64,000 nt of DNA from Hyalangium versicolor (GCF_020103695.1 NZ_JAHXBF010000024.1:124001-188000), one strand, 5' to 3'; counted from the first letter of the stretch, positions 7,826-17,083 are shown. Translations and numbers: made by a program. The notes: generated from the letters alone by a model not told the origin.

Positions 7826-9475
7826 ATGAGCGCAGAGGATGGGGATCAGGAGCTCCGCGAACGGGTGCAGCGGCTCGAGACGCTCGTCGCGTCGTTGCAG
7901 GATCGGCTCCACCAGTTGGAGGCCCGAGGCGTTCCCACGGTGCCCGCGCCGACGCCCGTGTCCGCTGCGGCAGTGCCTGCCTCCGAGGCACCTCCTCCTC
8001 GGGATCTGGAGACGCACCTCGGCACGTACTGGCTGAGCCGCGTGGGCATCGTGGCCCTCATCACGGGCATCGCGTATCTGATCACCTACCACTTCGGAGA
8101 GCTGGGAGTGTTCGTCCGGGTGGTGCTGGGCTACCTGCTGAGCGCGGGGCTCGGCGCGTTCGGGCTCTGGCTGTCGAAGCGCTACTCACTCTTCGGACGC
8201 ATCGTCTTCGGCGGCGGGCTGGCGCTCGCGTACTTCGTCACGTACGCGCTGCACTTCATCCCCTCGGTGCGCGTCATCGACAGCCAGGCGCTGGCGCTGG
8301 TGCTGCTTGCGGGGCTCGTGGTGGGCATCGTCGTCATCGCCCACCGGATGCACTCGGAGACGGTGGCGGGCATCGCCCTGTTCCTCGGGCTGCACACGGG
8401 GATGCTCAGTGACATCACCTCGTTCACGCTGATGTCCACCACGCTGCTGGCGGCCGGTGCCCTCTTCTTCCTGGTGAAGAACCGCTGGGTCATCGTGCCA
8501 CTGTCGAGCCTCGTCGCCGTCTACAGCACGCACGTCAACTGGGCGCTGCGCAGTGACGGCGTGGCACCGGGCACGCCCGACTCCGAGCGGCTCCTGCTCA
8601 GCCTGGGCTTCCTCGCCGTCTACTTCCTGCTCTTCTCGGTGGCGCTGCTCGCCCGGCCGCGCGAGCTGTCCGTCCGGGCCTGCCTGGCGTTCGCCCTGCT
8701 CAACTGGGTGGGGCTGTTGGGGCTCGGCTCCTATGAGGTGGAGCGCCGCAGCCATCCGGACTTGTTCACCTTCATCCTCATCGTCGCCGTGGCGCATGGT
8801 GTCTCCGCCGGAGTGGCCCGGTGGCGGCAGGCGCCCGCGATGCTGCTCCATGCCTACCTGTCACTGAGCGCGATGACGCTCGCCCTGGCGATGCCCGCCC
8901 ACTACAGCGCCACGGCGCTCGTCACGTCGTGGCTGGTGACGGGGCTGGTGACGGGGCTGTCCGCGCGAGGCACGGTCTCTCCCATCCTGCGCTGGGTGGG
9001 CGTGGGCATCCTGTTCGTGGGACTGGGGTCCACGTGGTTCATCACCGACAGCCCGCCCCTGCTCCATGCGGTGGCCTTCGTGTGCTTCCTGCTCGTCGAG
9101 CGCTCCGGGGAGCTTCAACAAGACTGGCTCCCACCCGCGGACACGCTCCAGTCCCAGAACCTGCTGCGAGCCCTCTGTGCCGGCGGCGCGGCGCTCGCGC
9201 TGGTATGGCTGGCGGGAGACTGGATGCCCCGGGGACTCGTGACGCTCGGCTGGGTGGTGGCGGCCTTCGGCATGTTCGCGGCCGGTTTCGCCCTGCGCGA
9301 GCGCAGGTACCGGCTCGCCGGCCTGGGCGTGCTGGCCCTGGCGCTCGGGCGGCTGCTCATTGTCGACCTGGCGAAGCTCCCCACGGATCAGCGCATCACC
9401 ACCTTCATCCTCATCGGGGTGATTCTGCTGATCATCTCGTACACGTACACACGGCTGCGCGACAGAAAGGGCTGA
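7826..9475 (+). CDS. DUF2339-type polytopic membrane protein
   Basis: A 549-residue protein with an N-terminal coiled coil (ELRERVQRLETLVASLQDRLHQLEA, residues about 7-32), a Pro/Ala linker, the motif LGTYWLSRVGIVALITGIAYLI that opens DUF2339 proteins, and then a long series of hydrophobic helices (roughly 15 or more) to the C-terminus. Function is unknown; members are large inner-membrane proteins. The start at ATG 7826 is chosen because the upstream frame lacks coding character and the coiled coil begins a few residues later. It is divergent from the Kelch gene across 184 bases. Confidence 0.85.
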   Translation: MSAEDGDQELRERVQRLETLVASLQDRLHQLEARGVPTVPAPTPVSAAAVPASEAPPPRDLETHLGTYWLSRVGIVALITGIAYLITYHFGELGVFVRVVLGYLLSAGLGAFGLWLSKRYSLFGRIVFGGGLALAYFVTYALHFIPSVRVIDSQALALVLLAGLVVGIVVIAHRMHSETVAGIALFLGLHTGMLSDITSFTLMSTTLLAAGALFFLVKNRWVIVPLSSLVAVYSTHVNWALRSDGVAPGTPDSERLLLSLGFLAVYFLLFSVALLARPRELSVRACLAFALLNWVGLLGLGSYEVERRSHPDLFTFILIVAVAHGVSAGVARWRQAPAMLLHAYLSLSAMTLALAMPAHYSATALVTSWLVTGLVTGLSARGTVSPILRWVGVGILFVGLGSTWFITDSPPLLHAVAFVCFLLVERSGELQQDWLPPADTLQSQNLLRALCAGGAALALVWLAGDWMPRGLVTLGWVVAAFGMFAAGFALRERRYRLAGLGVLALALGRLLIVDLAKLPTDQRITTFILIGVILLIISYTYTRLRDRKG

Positions 9476-9563
9476 GCCACGCCCCTGCCCTCCGCTGACG
9501 GCTGCTCGCTCTCCTCGCGTCCTATAAAACACACGTATTGCACTTTCGGGATGGTAGCTGGCA

Positions 9564-12113
9564 ATGGCAGTCACCTGGGGAAGAGGTGAGACTGGATGTA
9601 ATTGTTTCACGCTCATGCATCCTCCTCCCTCAACCCCCCCGCTGCAGGAACTCATCGAGAAGCTCCTGCTGCTCGAGCGTTCGTCCCAACATCCCAACAC
9701 CGGGCGGGGCGAGCATGGGTTCATCGAGAGGCTGCTCATCACCGTGGACGCCGCCCCCGTGCTGCTCTCCTACGTGGATGCCTCAGAGCGCTACCGATTC
9801 TGCAACCAGACCTACGAGCGCTGGTTCGGCGTGTTGCGTGAACACATCATTGGCCGCTCTTTCCGGGAAGTGGTGGGGGAAGAGGCCTATGAAAGCCTGC
9901 GTGGCGAGGTCCAGCGGGCGCTCTCGGGGCAGCACGCCCACTTCGAGCGCGTGGTGCCCTACCGGCTGGGTGGCACCCGAACCGTGAGAGCGGACTATTT
10001 CCCCCACCAGATGAGCGATGGCCACGTCGCCGGCTTCGTGGTGATGGTCATGGACATCACCGAGCTGCGCCGGGGCGAGGAAGTCTCACGTCTGGCGGAG
10101 GTGGTCCGGGAGAGCGAGGACCGCCTGCGCCTGGCGCTGCGTGCCAGCGAGCTGGGCACGTGGGAGCTGGACCTTCGCTCGGGCCGGCTGAGCTGGGATG
10201 ATCGGTGCCGCGAGCTGTTCGGCCTGCCCCCCGGCGCGCCCGTCGACTACGGCGTCTTCCTGCAAGGCCTCCACCCCGAGGACCGGGCCCGGGTGGATGC
10301 GGCGGTACAGGCCACCTTCGATCCGGCAGGAGATGGCGCCTACCAGGTCGAATACCGCACCGTGGGCCTCACCACGAACGTGGAGCGGTGGATCCTCGCG
10401 CACGGCAAGACGTTCTTCGACGCGGAGCGCAAACCCCTGCGCTTCATCGGCACGGTGCGGGACATCACCTCCTCGCGGTTGTCCCGCACTCGCACCGAGC
10501 GGCTGTATGCCGTCTCATCCGCCCTGTCCCGGGCGCTGCTGCCCGAGGAGGCCGCGCAGGTGGTGGTCCGCGAGGGAGTGGCGGCGCTCGAAGCCATCAG
10601 CGCCTCCCTGGTGGTGGTCAGCGAGGACGGCACCTCGTTCGAGCTGCGCGCCGCGCAGGGTTACTCCCAGGAGCAGCTCGCGGCCTGGTGGCGCTTCCCC
10701 ATCGACACGCCGGTGATGTTCCGCGAGGCCTATCGCACCGGGCAGCCCGTCCTGCATGAGACCCGGGAGCAACTCTTCCAGAGCTACCCGACGCTCCGGG
10801 GCTCGCCCATGGTGACCGGACATTCGTTCGCCTCGCTCCCGCTGCGGGTGGACGAGCGCGTCTTCGGCGCCTTCGGCTTCAGCTTCGCGCAGGAGCGGGG
10901 CTTCACGCGCGAGGACCTCCAATTCATGGAGGCCCTGGGACAGCAGTGCGCCCTCGCGCTGGAGCGCGCGCGCCTGTACGCGGCCGAACGTCAGAGCCGC
11001 GCCGAGGCCGAGCGGCTCCGGGACACGCTCGCCACGGAGCGCAGCCTGCTCAATGCCGTGTTGAGCCAGCTCCCGGTGGGCGTCGTCATCGCCGAGCCCA
11101 CGGGCCGGCTCCTGCTCGGCAATGCCGCGATGCAGGAGATCTGGGGCGGTTTCATCGCCTCGCAGAGCATCGCGGAGTATTCGGCGTACCAGGGCTTCCG
11201 CCCGGATGGCAGCCCCTACCGCGCCGAGGAGTGGCCGCTGTCGCGCACCCTGCACACGGGGGAGCCGGTCCTTCGCGAGCCGGTGACGATCGTCCACCAG
11301 GACGGAAGGCGAAAGGAAGCCGAGCTGAGCTCCACCGCGGTCCGGGATGTCGAGGGACGGGTGATTGCGGGCGTGGTGGTGTCCACCGATGTCACCGCGC
11401 ACCACCAGCTCCGCGAGGCCCTGTGCCGCGAGGCGGACACGCGCGAGAAGCTGCTGGGCATCGTCAGCCATGATCTGCGCGGTCCCCTGCAAGCCATCTA
11501 CACCTCCAGCACGCTCCTGCTGCGGGCAGAGCCGCTCACGCCCGCCCAACAGAAGAAGGTGGGTCGCATCCTGACGAGCGTGCAGCGAATGGATCACCTC
11601 ATCCGCGACCTGCTGGACTTCGTGCGCGTGCGCCAGGAAGGGACGATGCCCCTGCAGCCCCGCCGCGGGAACCTGGAGACCGCATGCCTCCCCGTGCTGG
11701 AGGAGCTGATGGCCGCGCACCCCTCCCGGCAGATCCGCCTCGAGACCCGGGGGAACCTGGAGGGGGAGTGGGACCCCGACCGCATCTGCCAACTGGTGGG
11801 AAACCTGGTGACCAACGCCTTGAAGCACGGCGCACCCGAGACGCCCATCGAGGTGCGGCTGACGGGCGAGGAGGCTCAGGTGGTGCTCGAGGTCGTCAAC
11901 CAGGGCCGCGCCATTCCGGCGGAGCTGCTACCGCGCCTCTTCGAGCCATTCACTCGCGCCAGCAGCGGCGGTGACGCGCTCAAGGGCGTGGGGCTCGGGC
12001 TGTTCATCGTGCACGAGATCGTCGCCGCGCACCGGGGCCTCATCTCGGTGAGCTCCTCGGCCGAGACGGGCACGGTGTTCCGGGTGGAGCTGCCTCGCTC
12101 GCGTGCGGCCTGA
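9564..12113 (+). CDS. PAS-PAS-GAF-PAS sensor histidine kinase
   Basis: About 849 residues (832 if ATG 9615 is used), with no membrane helix, so a cytosolic sensor kinase. Domains in order: PAS (about 50-165), PAS of the fold-3 type with GTWELDLRSGRLSWDDR (about 180-305), GAF (about 310-470), PAS (about 490-610), HisKA with the phospho-acceptor His in GIVSHDLRGPLQA (about 635), and HATPase_c with N-box GNLVTNALKHG (about 750) and G-box GVGLGLFIVHE (about 808). It autophosphorylates in response to an unknown ligand or redox cue and passes phosphate to a separate response regulator, since none is fused. A TATAAA box at 9523-9528 may belong to its promoter. The start is uncertain. Confidence 0.92.
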   Translation: MAVTWGRGETGCNCFTLMHPPPSTPPLQELIEKLLLLERSSQHPNTGRGEHGFIERLLITVDAAPVLLSYVDASERYRFCNQTYERWFGVLREHIIGRSFREVVGEEAYESLRGEVQRALSGQHAHFERVVPYRLGGTRTVRADYFPHQMSDGHVAGFVVMVMDITELRRGEEVSRLAEVVRESEDRLRLALRASELGTWELDLRSGRLSWDDRCRELFGLPPGAPVDYGVFLQGLHPEDRARVDAAVQATFDPAGDGAYQVEYRTVGLTTNVERWILAHGKTFFDAERKPLRFIGTVRDITSSRLSRTRTERLYAVSSALSRALLPEEAAQVVVREGVAALEAISASLVVVSEDGTSFELRAAQGYSQEQLAAWWRFPIDTPVMFREAYRTGQPVLHETREQLFQSYPTLRGSPMVTGHSFASLPLRVDERVFGAFGFSFAQERGFTREDLQFMEALGQQCALALERARLYAAERQSRAEAERLRDTLATERSLLNAVLSQLPVGVVIAEPTGRLLLGNAAMQEIWGGFIASQSIAEYSAYQGFRPDGSPYRAEEWPLSRTLHTGEPVLREPVTIVHQDGRRKEAELSSTAVRDVEGRVIAGVVVSTDVTAHHQLREALCREADTREKLLGIVSHDLRGPLQAIYTSSTLLLRAEPLTPAQQKKVGRILTSVQRMDHLIRDLLDFVRVRQEGTMPLQPRRGNLETACLPVLEELMAAHPSRQIRLETRGNLEGEWDPDRICQLVGNLVTNALKHGAPETPIEVRLTGEEAQVVLEVVNQGRAIPAELLPRLFEPFTRASSGGDALKGVGLGLFIVHEIVAAHRGLISVSSSAETGTVFRVELPRSRAA

Positions 12114-12128
12114 GGGCCCTGCTGGCCC
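12114..12128 (+). terminator. Short hairpin after the histidine kinase
   Basis: GGGCC and GGCCC flank a 5-base loop immediately after the stop codon, between convergent genes. There is no T-run. A weak terminator candidate only. Confidence 0.3.
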
Positions 12129-12146
12129 CCCAAGCCCGAGAGGCGA

Positions 12147-12623
12147 TTACTTCGCGTCCACCACGAGGACCATCCAGCGGTCCGTGGAGTGGTCGATGCG
12201 CACGTTGGAGGCGCCCGCCTCCTGGAGCTGCTGCACGATGCGCTCCAGGAAGACGAGCTGCTCCTTGGACGCGTCCACGAAGACGTTCTTCTGCCGCGCG
12301 CCCTTGGCGGCCTTGGCGGCCTTGGCGGGCTGGGAGGAGGCGCCATTGGTGGGCTCGGCGGAGCCAGTGGCCGGCTTGGAGGCGGAGGCCTCATCGCTGG
12401 AGGACTCGGGCTCGTCCTGAGCGGGCTCCTCGGCGGGGCGGGCCGGGCGCTCCTGCTGCACCTGCTCCTGCACCTGCTGGAAGAGCTTCGGGTTGAGCGT
12501 GGCGTCGAACTTCTCCTCGAAGCGCTCCTGCGCCTCCTCGCGGGAGATGTCCGGCTGGTCGCGGATGAGCTCGAGCAGGAACGTGGTGCGCTCCTGCGTC
12601 TGGGCCTGGGAGATCCTGGGCAT
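12147..12623 (-). CDS. Hypothetical protein with Ala/Lys-rich linker
   Basis: A 158-residue soluble protein in two parts. The N-terminal third (residues 1-55) is charged and helical (RTTFLLELIRDQPDISREEAQERFEEKF). A low-complexity linker follows, rich in Pro, Glu, Ser, Ala and Lys. The C-terminal domain (about 110-158) reads KNVFVDASKEQLVFLERIVQQL then RIDHSTDRWMVLVVDAK. No family is recognised; the N-terminal part resembles short DNA-binding or adaptor modules but lacks a clear helix-turn-helix. ATG 12623 is supported by GAGGAA eight bases upstream. It diverges from the McrB gene across 299 bases and might share regulation with it. Confidence 0.7.
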   Translation of the reverse strand: MPRISQAQTQERTTFLLELIRDQPDISREEAQERFEEKFDATLNPKLFQQVQEQVQQERPARPAEEPAQDEPESSSDEASASKPATGSAEPTNGASSQPAKAAKAAKGARQKNVFVDASKEQLVFLERIVQQLQEAGASNVRIDHSTDRWMVLVVDAK

Positions 12624-12725
12624 CGTCGATTCCTCGTGAAGGGGAAGCTGAAGGGCGGCGCAACCTAGTCGAGCGCCCGTCTCCAGAAAAGGGCTCTCGC
12701 GGCGTACCACTCCCGGGCACGTCAC

Positions 12726-12746
12726 GGGGGTGGATTCCATACCCCC
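12726..12746. promoter_or_regulatory. Palindrome GGGGGT-N9-ACCCCC with GTGGATTCC core
   Basis: A hyphenated palindrome in the divergent promoter region. The stretch from 12728 to 12752 closely resembles 1645-1675 ahead of the cytochrome c peroxidase gene (GGGTGGATT, TTCC, CCCCC and GCACGG in the same order). Candidate regulator site. Confidence 0.35.
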
Positions 12747-12814
12747 AGCACGGCTCCTTCCCCACCTGCCGTGCAGCCCGCGCCCGATTCCTCGTGGCAT
12801 CCGAGGGTCGTGGC

Positions 12815-12839
12815 GGGTAGTGTGGATTCCGCCCTACCC
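12815..12839. promoter_or_regulatory. Palindrome GGGTAG-N13-CTACCC with GTGGATTCC core
   Basis: Second palindrome in the same intergenic gap, about 90 bases from the first and with the same 9-base core. A TAGTGT box lies inside it (12818-12823) and could serve as a -10 element for the McrBC operon. Confidence 0.35.
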
Positions 12840-12922
12840 ACCCGGTCCTGCCTGCCCCTCGGTCGGGCGTGCTCCGAGCCGTGCCCGGAGAGCCTGGCAG
12901 GGCGCTGGCGAGGTGCCACCCC

Positions 12923-15661
12923 ATGAACGTCCTGCCTCCCCTGCCCGAGCTCGTCGCCCAGTTCCTCCAGCGCTTCGTCCATCAGCCGGCCGGCCAGGAC
13001 CTCCTGGCCCGCCAGGCCGCGGAGGCCGCCTTTGCTCGCGCCGCCTTCGAGGACCTGTGCCGCCGCGCGGACGCGGGCGAGGACGTGACGGAGCGCGTGC
13101 TCATCAAGCTGCTGCCCCACCGGGATACGCCGTTCAACCGCCAGCGCGGCGCGTGGACGGCTCGTTGGGCCGTCATCAACCGTGAAATCAAACCGTGGTT
13201 CCAGAGCGCGGGCTGGGTCCCCGACGAGGCCGCGTGGCGGGACATCGCCAGCAACATCCTGCGCCTGCTCCGAGCGCTGGAGCGTGCACCCCAGCAGGCC
13301 GCCCTGGATGCCTTCGCGGCCTCGCCGCTGTCGAAGGGGTTCCGCTCGGGCTTCCTCAGCCCGGCGCTGCACTGCCTGCGGCCGGACCTGTACCTCGTGA
13401 TCAATGCCAAGAGCCGCCGCGCGGGCCACTTCTGCCTCGCGCTGTGGGGCGAGCCTCGTGAGGTGAGCATCGCCATCGAGCACTACCTGGAGGCCAACGT
13501 CACGCTGCGCTTCGTGCTCGAGCGGCTCAAGCCCCTGGGCATCCAGGATGCGGACCACTTCGATGCCTTCTGCCACTGGCTGTGTGACCGGAAGCTGGGG
13601 GGCTACCTCGCCCGGAAGAAGGTGGAGGAGTTCGAGGAGGGGCCTCCGGAGGAGGACATCGGCGGCGAGCCCGAAGAGGAGGTGGGTGCCTGGGTCGTCC
13701 GCAACATGCTCTCGCGGCGCAACCTGCGCACCGAATTGCGGCGAGGTCGGCGCAGCTCTTGGACGGCCACCCAGCGCAGCTCGCGGGAGTGGCTCCAGGA
13801 TGCCGAGCCGGGGGATCTGGTCTTCCTTTATCAGGCCAGCCCGGTGCGCGAGGTGTTGGGGCTCGGGAGGCTGGTGGCCGCGCCCGTTCCTGTCGGTGAG
13901 GAGACCCGCTTCGAGGTGGAGTTCCTCACCGATGTGCTGCCGCAGCCGATTCCGCTCGCGGCCATCCAGGCGCACTCGACGCTGTCGGGGATGATGATGG
14001 CCTCGCCGCGCAGTGGCATGGTGTTGCCCATCCGTGCTGACGAGCTGCCCCACCTGGCCCGACTCGTGTCGGATCGCAACCCCGAGGTGCGCGAGGTGCT
14101 CGCGCCCTACCTGGGGCCGGATGCCATGGGGGCCGAGACAGCCGTGGCCCAGGTTCCGCGCGTGCTGGATCTGGCGGCGTGGGTGGACGAGTGGCGCCGC
14201 ACCTCGGGCTATCCGGACGAGACGGATTCGCGGGATGCGCAGCAGCGCGAGGCGTGGGCGCGGCTGCTGGCAAGGGATGCGCTCGATCGGCTCACGCCCG
14301 AGGACTTCCGTCCCGTGTTCCAGCTGGGAGTGCTCGGCTCGACGGGGGCCGTGGCCCGGCTCAATCGCTTCTTCCTGGAGGCCAGCGAGGAGGACCTGGT
14401 TCGCTTCCGCGCCACGCTGCGTGACGTGCTGTACGGCGAGGGACGGGTGGAGCAGCGCCTGGATCGCGCGCTCGACAAGAACAGTTCCGAGCATGTACCG
14501 GGGTTGAGCGAGGGCGTGCTGTTGAAGTGCCTGGCGCTCGTCCAACCGGAGCGCTTCCTGGGCGTCCACTCCTCCGAGGGAGACCACGGGAAGGCGCGGA
14601 TGATGGAGATGCTTGGGTTGCCGGCGCTGCCCGCGTCCCTCTCGCCGGGTGCATTGGCGGTGCGGTCCAACGATGCGCTCCGGGAGGCGCTGACGCCCCA
14701 CATGCCCGCGGCGGGGCTGCCCGCCACGCAGGCCATGAGGCGATTCCTCTACTGGCTCAAGACGCGGTTGGATCAGCAGCCGCCGAAGGAGCTGGATCCC
14801 GCCGAGCGCTTCCTGCATGTCACCTCGCTGCGGCGCGAGCGGATGGAGGAGCTGTGCGCGCTGCTGGAGCACCGGCGCCAGCTCATCCTCTATGGGCCTC
14901 CGGGTACGGGGAAGACGTTCATCGCCCGAGAGCTGGCGCGCTATCAGGCAGGCTCCGAGGCCCGCTGCGAGCGCGTGCAGTTCCATCCCGCGTACTCCTA
15001 TGAGGACTTCGTCGAGGGGCTGCGGCCGCAGGTGGATCCCCAGGCTCCGGGCGGGCTGCGCTACGAGTACCGCGCCGGCATCCTCAAGGCGCTGGCGGAG
15101 AAGGCACAGGCCTCGCCCACCGAGCGCTTCGTGTTGCTCATCGATGAGATCAACCGCGCCGCTTTGCCGCGTGTCTTCGGAGAGCTGCTCTACTTGCTGG
15201 AGTACCGAGAGGAGCGGGTGCGGCTGGCGGGCTCGGGGGACCTGTTCGAGCTGCCGCCCAACCTGTACTTGCTCGGCACGATGAACAGCGCGGACCGCTC
15301 CATCGCGCAGATCGATGTGGCGCTGCGGCGGCGCTTCCACTTCGTGCGGATGGATCCGGACGTGGAGGTGCTGCGGCGCAACCTGCTCAAGTGGGATGTG
15401 GCGCCGGACGTGTGTGACTGGGTGGTGGAGGGATTGGAGGCGGTGAACGCTCGGATTGCACGCTCGCCGGGCCGTGAGTTCTGCGTCGGCCACTCGTTCT
15501 TCATGGACAAGGATCTGGATACCGCACGCGTCGAGCGCATCTGGCGCCACGACATCAGCCCGATGCTGGAGGACTGCTTCTACGACTCGCCGCAGGTGGT
15601 GACAGAGCTGCGCTCCCTCTTCGACGCAGCCCGGCCGGGCGCGGTGGACATGGCGGAATGA
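12923..15661 (+). CDS. mcrB: EVE-domain McrB-like AAA+ GTPase/ATPase (type IV restriction)
   Basis: A 912-residue protein. Residues 1-245 are a helical N-terminal domain I cannot assign. About 254-375 resembles an EVE/PUA-like domain (WVVRNMLSRRN, then EPGDLVFLYQASPVREVLGLGRLV), a fold that reads modified bases. A helical middle region follows, and residues 640-900 are the McrB motor: Walker A GPPGTGKT (about 658-665), the McrB signature VQFHPAYSYEDFVEGLRP, Walker B LLIDEINRA (about 738), and sensor-1 GTMNSADRS (about 785) followed by ALRRRFHF. McrB-type proteins recognise modified DNA, translocate on it using NTP hydrolysis and load McrC to cut. ATG 12923 has AGGTG upstream. The downstream mcrC overlaps by ATGA, so the pair is translationally coupled. 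Confidence 0.88.
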   Translation: MNVLPPLPELVAQFLQRFVHQPAGQDLLARQAAEAAFARAAFEDLCRRADAGEDVTERVLIKLLPHRDTPFNRQRGAWTARWAVINREIKPWFQSAGWVPDEAAWRDIASNILRLLRALERAPQQAALDAFAASPLSKGFRSGFLSPALHCLRPDLYLVINAKSRRAGHFCLALWGEPREVSIAIEHYLEANVTLRFVLERLKPLGIQDADHFDAFCHWLCDRKLGGYLARKKVEEFEEGPPEEDIGGEPEEEVGAWVVRNMLSRRNLRTELRRGRRSSWTATQRSSREWLQDAEPGDLVFLYQASPVREVLGLGRLVAAPVPVGEETRFEVEFLTDVLPQPIPLAAIQAHSTLSGMMMASPRSGMVLPIRADELPHLARLVSDRNPEVREVLAPYLGPDAMGAETAVAQVPRVLDLAAWVDEWRRTSGYPDETDSRDAQQREAWARLLARDALDRLTPEDFRPVFQLGVLGSTGAVARLNRFFLEASEEDLVRFRATLRDVLYGEGRVEQRLDRALDKNSSEHVPGLSEGVLLKCLALVQPERFLGVHSSEGDHGKARMMEMLGLPALPASLSPGALAVRSNDALREALTPHMPAAGLPATQAMRRFLYWLKTRLDQQPPKELDPAERFLHVTSLRRERMEELCALLEHRRQLILYGPPGTGKTFIARELARYQAGSEARCERVQFHPAYSYEDFVEGLRPQVDPQAPGGLRYEYRAGILKALAEKAQASPTERFVLLIDEINRAALPRVFGELLYLLEYREERVRLAGSGDLFELPPNLYLLGTMNSADRSIAQIDVALRRRFHFVRMDPDVEVLRRNLLKWDVAPDVCDWVVEGLEAVNARIARSPGREFCVGHSFFMDKDLDTARVERIWRHDISPMLEDCFYDSPQVVTELRSLFDAARPGAVDMAE

Positions 15662-16899
15662 CGACGTGGACGCTCACGGAGTGGGAGTGGGCCGAACTGC
15701 CGCTGTCGGCCTCGGACGTGCTCGCGGCGCAGGCTCAGCTGGGCTCTGCGCTCTCTGTCGAACCCTCCGTGGGTGGCTTCCGGCTGCGTGCGCAGGGTGT
15801 GGCGGGGCTCGTCGCACTTCCGGGTGGGACGCTGCATGTGCGACCCAAGGTGCCGGGGCTCAATGTGCTCGCGCTGGCGGACTATGCGTCGCGAGAGGTG
15901 ACATGGGGGGAGGATGTTGTCGGGTCGGGCTCGGCGGAGGAGCTGCTCTCGCTGCTCGGCTCGCTCTACGTCCACCGGGTGGAGCGGCTGGCGCGGGGAG
16001 GCTGGGTGCGTGGCTACCAGGAGGAGGAAGCGGAGCGACCCGTGCTCCGGGGGCGCTGGCTGGTGAGCAGGGATATCAGCCGGCCGCCCTCGCACCGGCA
16101 CCTGCTCTCCTGCCGGTTCGACGAGTTCACCCGGGATGTGCCACCGAACCGCGTGCTGCTCGCGGCACTGAAGGTGGTGGAGCACTCGGGCACCTTTGGA
16201 TCGCGCGTCGCGGCCCATGCGAATGCGCTGGCCTCGACGCTGGCCGATGTGCAGCCGTTGGCGGACATGAGGGCCGCGGTGCGGATGCTGGCGTCGGATC
16301 GACGGTTCACGGCATATGGACCGGCGGTGGGGCTCGCGCGTCTCATCCTGGAGAGCGCGGGTGTGCAAGCGGCTCCGGGCGTTCATCCTCTCTCGTCCTT
16401 CATCGTCCGGCTTGCGCCCTTGTTCGAGGCGGCGATCACGCGGGCCGTGGCGCGAGTGGCTGCCGCACGGAGCGTGACGTGTCATGCGCAGCGCCCGCTC
16501 TCGCTGGACACCGGGGGCCAGCTCACCGCCATCCCGGACATCGTCATCGAACGAGGCCGTGCACGAGTTGTCATCGACGCCAAGTACAAGCTGCCTGCCG
16601 AAGGGATGCCGCCCGCGGACGACTTTCAGCAGCTCGTCACCTATCTAGGGTGCCTCGACACGCGTCGAGGTGCGCTCGTGCTCCCCGCGCCGGGGGCAGT
16701 GCCGGAAGAGCGCACGATGTGGCTGAAGACGTTCGGGCACCTGAGCGAGGTGCGCATCCTTCAAGTGCCACTGGGTGGGAGCGCGATCCGGATAGGTTCA
16801 GCGCTCGAGTCCGCCGCCGAGCGGCTCGTAGCGTGGCTTCCTTCCGTACCTCTGGGGAGCAACAACTCTCCACGAACCAGAGAGCCCGCATCCTTATAA
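15658..16899 (+). CDS. mcrC: McrC-like PD-(D/E)XK nuclease subunit
   Basis: A 413-residue McrC-family protein. The N-terminal half matches the McrC beta-rich domain that docks on the McrB ring (FRLRAQGVAGLVALPGGTLHVRPK). The C-terminal half holds the nuclease signature: Asp in AIPDIVIERG (about 291) and DAKYK (about 306-310), the PD-(D/E)XK core, then QQLVTYL. It should cut DNA when activated by McrB. Its ATG overlaps the mcrB stop (ATGA), typical of obligate partners. The C-terminal 15 residues run into a low-complexity tail. All catalytic residues appear intact, so the system looks functional. Confidence 0.88.
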   Translation: MTTWTLTEWEWAELPLSASDVLAAQAQLGSALSVEPSVGGFRLRAQGVAGLVALPGGTLHVRPKVPGLNVLALADYASREVTWGEDVVGSGSAEELLSLLGSLYVHRVERLARGGWVRGYQEEEAERPVLRGRWLVSRDISRPPSHRHLLSCRFDEFTRDVPPNRVLLAALKVVEHSGTFGSRVAAHANALASTLADVQPLADMRAAVRMLASDRRFTAYGPAVGLARLILESAGVQAAPGVHPLSSFIVRLAPLFEAAITRAVARVAAARSVTCHAQRPLSLDTGGQLTAIPDIVIERGRARVVIDAKYKLPAEGMPPADDFQQLVTYLGCLDTRRGALVLPAPGAVPEERTMWLKTFGHLSEVRILQVPLGGSAIRIGSALESAAERLVAWLPSVPLGSNNSPRTREPASL

Positions 16900-17083
16900 G
16901 CGCCTGCCAGCTCTCCCTCTCTCTCAGTGGCATGGCAGGGGGCGATTATATGGCCTCTATCTATTCACGCCTAGCTCCATTATTGGAAATAGCTGAGTAT
17001 CTACAGCATTATAGAATCTCGTATCGATTCTCGTATCTATTCAGACAACGATTCACCATTAGTGCAGCCTGCTGGAAGCACAC
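16900..17083 (+). promoter_or_regulatory. AT-rich regulatory region ahead of yjjJ-like gene
   Basis: This 184-base gap is strikingly AT-rich for the window. TCTCGTATC occurs twice with a 12-base period (17017-17025 and 17029-17037). TATCTATTCA occurs at 16958-16967 and 17034-17043. A TTGGAA (16983-16988) and CATTAT (17007-17012) pair at 18-base spacing could be a sigma-70-type promoter. The repeats fit operator sites for the wHTH domain of the downstream protein or for another regulator. Confidence 0.5.

Larger units (their letters stand above)
12624..12922. other. 299-base divergent intergenic region with two palindromes
   Basis: This gap separates the minus-strand 158-residue gene from the McrB gene. 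It has two inverted repeats sharing the core GTGGATTCC: GGGGGT-N9-ACCCCC at 12726-12746 and GGGTAG-N13-CTACCC at 12815-12839. No convincing small gene was seen. Confidence 0.5.

Noticed and set aside
12722..15550. A 942-codon open frame antisense to mcrB
   Set aside because: The plus frame has all McrB motifs; the antisense product is His/Arg/Leu-rich without any motif.
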